A stretch of DNA of 64,000 bases from Dinoroseobacter sp039192165. GTDB taxonomy: Bacteria; Pseudomonadota; Alphaproteobacteria; Rhodobacterales; Rhodobacteraceae. The stretch covers positions 186,001 to 250,000 of the forward strand of contig JBCCXD010000003.1 of assembly GCA_039192165.1 (NCBI GenBank), read 5' to 3'. Position 1 is the stretch's first letter. The number at the start of each line of letters is the position of its first letter. The notes below the pieces were generated by a model. It did no database searches and was not told where the DNA came from. It saw only the letters and a program-made list of their open reading frames with translations. The position numbers and the translations under genes are program-made. This document shows, one piece after another, positions 60,788 through 64,000 of the stretch.

Positions 60788-62113
60788 ATGTCAGGCATGC
60801 GAAAACGCGTATGGGGCTGGATGATGTTCGACTGGGCCAGCCAGCCCTATCCGACGCTCATCCTGACATTCATCTTCGCCCCCTATTTTACGACAGTGGT
60901 CGGTGACCCGGTCGAGGCGCAGGTTTTGTGGGGGTATGCAATGTCGGTCAGCGGCATCACCATCGCCTGCCTTGCACCTGTCCTCGGGGCGGTGGCCGAT
61001 GGCACCAACCGGCGGCGTCCGTGGATCGGGTTGTTTTCTGTTTTCTATATCGTCGGGGCTACAGGGCTGTGGATGGCTGTCCCCGGAGCGGACAGTGTGG
61101 TGCTGATCTTATGCCTCTTTGGCCTTGGCGTGATCGGGATGGAGTTCGCGACAATCTTCACCAATGCAATGCTCCCCGACCTTGGCCCCCGCCGAGAGAT
61201 CGGGCGCATCTCAGGCACCGGAGGGGCTGTTGGTTATGCCGGTGGCGTGCTTGCGCTTGTGATTATGTTGCTCTTCTTCGCGGAAAACGACGCCGGAGTT
61301 ACCCTGCTCGGAAATCCGCCTGCTCTGGGTCTCGACCCCGCATCCTACCAAGGCACGCGCAGTGTGGGCCCCTTCGTGGCCATCTGGTTTGTGATTTTCA
61401 TGATCCCCTTCGCAATTTGGGTGACCGAACGCGGCGCACGTGCGCGTCCTGATGTGCGAAAAAGTCTCTCAGAGCTGTGGGGAACGATCAAAAGCTTGCC
61501 GGGCCGCCCGAGCCTCTTTGCGTTTCTGGGCTCGTCTATGCTCTATCGCGACGCGCTTTCGGCATTTTATATCTTTGGCGGGATTTATGCCCGCGGTGTG
61601 CTTGAATGGAGCATTGTGTCGATCGGCGTGTTTGGGATCATTGCCGCCATTGCCGCAGCGATTGCGTCCTGGCTCGGTGGGTTTGCAGACCGCGCCTTTG
61701 GCCCGAAACCCGTTATCGCCAGCTGTATCTTCGTCCTGACGCTTGTGGGTGTATCTGTGATTATGATTTCGCGCGAAAGCGTCTTTGGTGTCCCGGTAGC
61801 TCCGGACAGTTCTTTGCCCGATATCGCTTTTTATATCTGCGGCAGTTTAATCGGTGCGGCTGGTGGCATTTTACACGCGGCAAGCCGGACGATGATGGTG
61901 CATCAAGCGCGGCCTGACCGTATGACCGAGGCGTTTGGCCTTTATGCACTGGCTGGCAAGGCAACGGCCTTTGTGGCTCCGCTTCTTATCACTCTGGTCA
62001 CAGAAGCCACCGGTTCGCAGCGCGCCGGGCTTATACCTTTGATTGCACTCTTCCTATGTGGGCTCTTTCTGCTACGCTGGGTTCAACCGGAGCAAGAGGC
62101 GAGCAGGTCATGA
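60788..62113 (+). CDS. UMF1/Atg22-type MFS transporter
   Basis: The 441-residue membrane protein has about twelve helices and the UMF1-family start WGWMMFDWASQPYPTLILTFIF, with loops VADGTNRRRPWIG and MLPDLGPRREIGRISGTGGAVGYAGG. Members are related to fungal vacuolar effluxer Atg22 and are thought to export or import small molecules such as amino acids. The substrate is not known. The stop overlaps the mepA start (ATGA), so the two are translated together. Confidence 0.88.
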   Translation: MSGMRKRVWGWMMFDWASQPYPTLILTFIFAPYFTTVVGDPVEAQVLWGYAMSVSGITIACLAPVLGAVADGTNRRRPWIGLFSVFYIVGATGLWMAVPGADSVVLILCLFGLGVIGMEFATIFTNAMLPDLGPRREIGRISGTGGAVGYAGGVLALVIMLLFFAENDAGVTLLGNPPALGLDPASYQGTRSVGPFVAIWFVIFMIPFAIWVTERGARARPDVRKSLSELWGTIKSLPGRPSLFAFLGSSMLYRDALSAFYIFGGIYARGVLEWSIVSIGVFGIIAAIAAAIASWLGGFADRAFGPKPVIASCIFVLTLVGVSVIMISRESVFGVPVAPDSSLPDIAFYICGSLIGAAGGILHAASRTMMVHQARPDRMTEAFGLYALAGKATAFVAPLLITLVTEATGSQRAGLIPLIALFLCGLFLLRWVQPEQEASRS

Positions 62114-63012
62114 TCCGTGTTTACCAAGCGCTGACGGGCGCATCCCTGGCGGTTCTTCTGAGCGCTGGAGTGGTGCTGTCCGATACCAAGGCAAACCAAC
62201 TGTTCGGGGCCAAATCACAAGCCTCGGAACAACGCGCTGCGGCGGTTGGCACCTATGCAAAAGGATGCCTTGCCGGAGGCGTGCAGCTGCCCGAAACCGG
62301 GCCCACCTGGCAGGCGATGCGACTGAGCCGGAACCGAAACTGGGGCCATCCCGACGCGATGGACTTTATTGAGCGGCTGAGTGGTTTTGCGGCCCGTCTG
62401 CCCGGATGGGAGGGCCTGTACATCGGCGATATCAGCCAGCCGCGCGGGGGGCCGATGACCAGTGGACACCAAAGCCATCAGATGGGGCTGGACATCGATA
62501 TCTGGATGTTGCCGCCAAAGAAGCTCAACCTTACCCGTTCCGACCGCGAAAAAATCAGCTCGATTTCAGTCAGGTCCAAAGACCAGCGGCGGGTAAACCA
62601 GAACTGGACCCCCCAGCACATGGAATTGCTGAAGGCCGCAGCTAAGGATCCTTCCGTTGACCGCATTTTCGTCACGGCTCCGGCAAAGATCGCCATGTGT
62701 AACAGCGCCAAAGGCAACAAATCCTGGCTGCAGAAAATCAGGCCGCTTTGGGGGCATCACTATCACTTCCATGTGCGACTCAAGTGTCCCAAAGGCAACC
62801 GGGAGTGCAGGACACAGACCCCAACTGTGCGCGAGCTTTCGAGCGGAGGGACGGGATGTGATGCGTCCTTGAACTGGTGGGTGACCGATGCGTTGAATCC
62901 CCCCAAGACCGCTGCTAAGCCCAAAGCTCCTGCCCCCAAGAAACGGGGCGCTCGCGACTATGTAATGGCGGACCTTCCTCAACAATGCGCGCAAGTCTTG
63001 GCCTCGCGATAG
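62110..63012 (+). CDS. mepA: Penicillin-insensitive murein endopeptidase MepA
   Basis: MepA (300 residues) is a periplasmic zinc endopeptidase that cuts peptide crosslinks in peptidoglycan. A signal peptide (ALTGASLAVLLSAGVVLS) leads a domain with the zinc motif GHQSHQMGLDIDIW and the second motif WGHHYHFHVRLKCP. CNSAKGNKSWL and the later Cys pairs suggest disulfides. The start at 62110 overlaps the transporter stop. The 3' end overlaps the next gene by 28 bases in another frame. Confidence 0.93.
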   Translation: MIRVYQALTGASLAVLLSAGVVLSDTKANQLFGAKSQASEQRAAAVGTYAKGCLAGGVQLPETGPTWQAMRLSRNRNWGHPDAMDFIERLSGFAARLPGWEGLYIGDISQPRGGPMTSGHQSHQMGLDIDIWMLPPKKLNLTRSDREKISSISVRSKDQRRVNQNWTPQHMELLKAAAKDPSVDRIFVTAPAKIAMCNSAKGNKSWLQKIRPLWGHHYHFHVRLKCPKGNRECRTQTPTVRELSSGGTGCDASLNWWVTDALNPPKTAAKPKAPAPKKRGARDYVMADLPQQCAQVLASR

Positions 63013-63866
63013 TTTTACTGCTGTCAATTGCAACGGCAGTTTTTGCCGCGCAGGCAGAGTATCTGGGCTCGTTCACATGGAGTTCGTCACACCCTGATTT
63101 CGGAGGCTTATCAGCGATTTCCGTCGTTGAGGGTGGAACTGCGCTGATTGCGCTCAGTGATCGGGGGTTTCTGGTAAGTGCACGGCTTTCTCGCGCCGGG
63201 CCAGACCAGACCATAGACGGCGTCAAGTTGGCAGACATCGTGCCGCTCAGAGACGATGCGGGTCAGGTGCTGCCAAAGATCGAGCGCGATAGCGAAGGCT
63301 TGGCACTGGCGCCGGATGGTAGCCTTTTCATTTCGTTTGAGGCAGTCCATGGAGTTGGCAGGTTCGATCTCTCGGGAAAGATGGTCTCGGACGGGCTGCT
63401 CCGACATCCCCATTTTCTTACCATGCAACTGAATTCAAGCCTCGAGTCCCTGGCAATCGACTCGGATGGTCGCCTCTGTACCGCCCCGGAAAGGTCGGGG
63501 CGTTTAGAGCGCCCTTTCCCTGTCTATTGTCTCGTCAGCGACGAATGGAGTCAGCCCTTCGCGATTCCAAGAAGCGAGGATTATTTGCTGTCCGGCATGG
63601 ATTTCGGCCCTGACGGGCGGCTCTATGTTCTGGAGCGCGTGTTGCGCGGCATCTTCTTTTCTACCCGCGTGCGCAGCTTTGCGTTGGTCGGTGACAGGCT
63701 TTCGGATGAGCGCCTGCATATTCAGACACCCGGCGGAACCCATGATAATCTCGAAGGTATCTCGGTCTGGCGGGACACAGCCGGAGCGCTGCGTGTGTCG
63801 TTGGTCTCGGATGATAATTTCAAGATCTTCCAACGCACCGAGATCGTGGAATATCGGCTGCCCTAG
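62985..63866 (+). CDS. Esterase-like phytase-family exported protein
   Basis: The 293-residue protein has a signal peptide (LGLAIVLLLSIATAVFA, likely cleavage after FAA) and a beta-propeller-like body. That body includes FGGLSAISVVEGGTALIALSDRGF, IERDSEGLALAPDGSLFISFE and HDNLEGISVWRD, matching the esterase-like activity of phytase family. The enzymatic activity of this family is poorly defined. It overlaps mepA by 28 bases, so it shares its transcript, and it is probably periplasmic. Confidence 0.82.
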   Translation: MRASLGLAIVLLLSIATAVFAAQAEYLGSFTWSSSHPDFGGLSAISVVEGGTALIALSDRGFLVSARLSRAGPDQTIDGVKLADIVPLRDDAGQVLPKIERDSEGLALAPDGSLFISFEAVHGVGRFDLSGKMVSDGLLRHPHFLTMQLNSSLESLAIDSDGRLCTAPERSGRLERPFPVYCLVSDEWSQPFAIPRSEDYLLSGMDFGPDGRLYVLERVLRGIFFSTRVRSFALVGDRLSDERLHIQTPGGTHDNLEGISVWRDTAGALRVSLVSDDNFKIFQRTEIVEYRLP

Positions 63867-63898
63867 GGCTTGAACTGGCTGGGTCTTGCTAGTAAGCG

Positions 63899-63920
63899 GG
63901 CGCAGTTCGCGCTCTGCGCC
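63899..63920 (+). other. Hairpin before the gene at the right edge
   Basis: A seven-base stem (GGCGCAG with CTGCGCC) encloses an eight-base loop, 35 bases before the ATG at 63956. There is no U-run. It may be the 3' end of the upstream transcript or part of the next gene's leader. Confidence 0.4.
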
Positions 63921-63955
63921 AAGTCTCCGCAACCTTGTAAAAACGGAACAGATCA

Positions 63956-64000
63956 ATGACCCGCACCTATCTGCCCGGCGTTTTAGCCATGGCCGCCATC
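63956..64000 (+). CDS. Start of a gene cut by the window edge (possibly YhhQ/VUT family)
   Basis: An ATG at 63956 begins a frame that stays open to the last base: MTRTYLPGVLAMAAI. The short hydrophobic N-terminus resembles VUT-family queuosine-precursor transporters (YhhQ) of Rhodobacteraceae, recalled from memory. With 15 residues visible this is a guess, and it could be another membrane protein. No ribosome-binding site stands out beyond GGAACAG. Confidence 0.4.
   Translation, partial: MTRTYLPGVLAMAAI

Noticed and set aside
63867..63955. preQ1 riboswitch before the possible YhhQ gene
   Set aside because: A hairpin is present but no preQ1-I or preQ1-II core sequence or pseudoknot could be matched.
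1..64000. CRISPR arrays, insertion sequences, prophage or integrase genes
   Set aside because: No regularly spaced repeats, transposase-like proteins or phage genes were found in any part of the window.

Overview
The window is a chromosomal segment of an alphaproteobacterium, most likely of the Rhodobacteraceae (Roseobacter group). The pointers are the gene content (FlbT/FlaF flagellin regulators, DUF1217, a MotE-like protein, the ubiB-ubiE-mutM-enoyl-CoA hydratase-rpsT-rhodanese-dnaA-dnaN-recF order, BMP-type ABC importer), moderately high GC, and candidate CtrA boxes (TTAA-N7-TTAA-like) plus a cluster of GANTC (CcrM-type) sites. This is judged by reading; no database search was possible.

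Bases 1-27875 are one large flagellar locus. Plus strand: flgK (5' end cut off by the window)-flgL-flgI. Minus strand: fliF-fliH-like-fliN-fliP. Plus strand: fliL, a small membrane coiled-coil gene, a MotE-like gene, motA, an unknown 636-residue exported protein, flhA-fliR-flhB and a FliJ-like gene. Minus strand: flgB-flgC-fliE-fliQ-flgF-flgG-flgA-flgH and a second fliL-like gene. Then come fliI (plus), DUF1217-flbT-flaF-flagellin and a rod-binding/FlgN-like pair (minus), and fliK-flgD (plus). Together these build the MS ring, export apparatus and its ATPase, rod, P and L rings, junction proteins, hook-length control, filament and stator subunit A. fliG, fliM, motB and flgE are not in this window. 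Near-consensus CtrA boxes sit in both divergent promoter gaps and upstream of flagellin.

Bases 27930-37726 are a conserved housekeeping block: a small-molecule kinase, ubiB/ubiE (quinone synthesis), mutM (DNA repair), an enoyl-CoA hydratase, rpsT with a clear terminator, a rhodanese-domain protein, then dnaA-dnaN-recF. The gap between rpsT and the rhodanese gene carries four GANTC sites in 85 bp and nested inverted repeats.

Bases 37884-46600 are more accessory: a GSCFA-TPR-GT61 fusion, the 5-oxoprolinase subunits pxpB-pxpC, acetate kinase, and an adjacent pair made of an LPLAT-like protein without the usual acyltransferase dyad and a cyanophycin-synthetase-like ATP-grasp enzyme. This pair is the best candidate here for an undescribed pathway.

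Bases 46779-52611 are a tightly overlapping minus-strand operon for nucleobase/nucleoside uptake and deamination (BMP-type binding protein, double ATPase, two permeases, cytosine-deaminase-like hydrolase). Bases 53031-63866 hold a thiolase, a soluble hybrid histidine kinase, yaaA, recQ, a YggT protein, a thioesterase-like protein, and a coupled UMF1 transporter-mepA-esterase-like unit. A gene start runs off the right edge. No tRNA, rRNA, CRISPR array, insertion sequence or prophage was seen.
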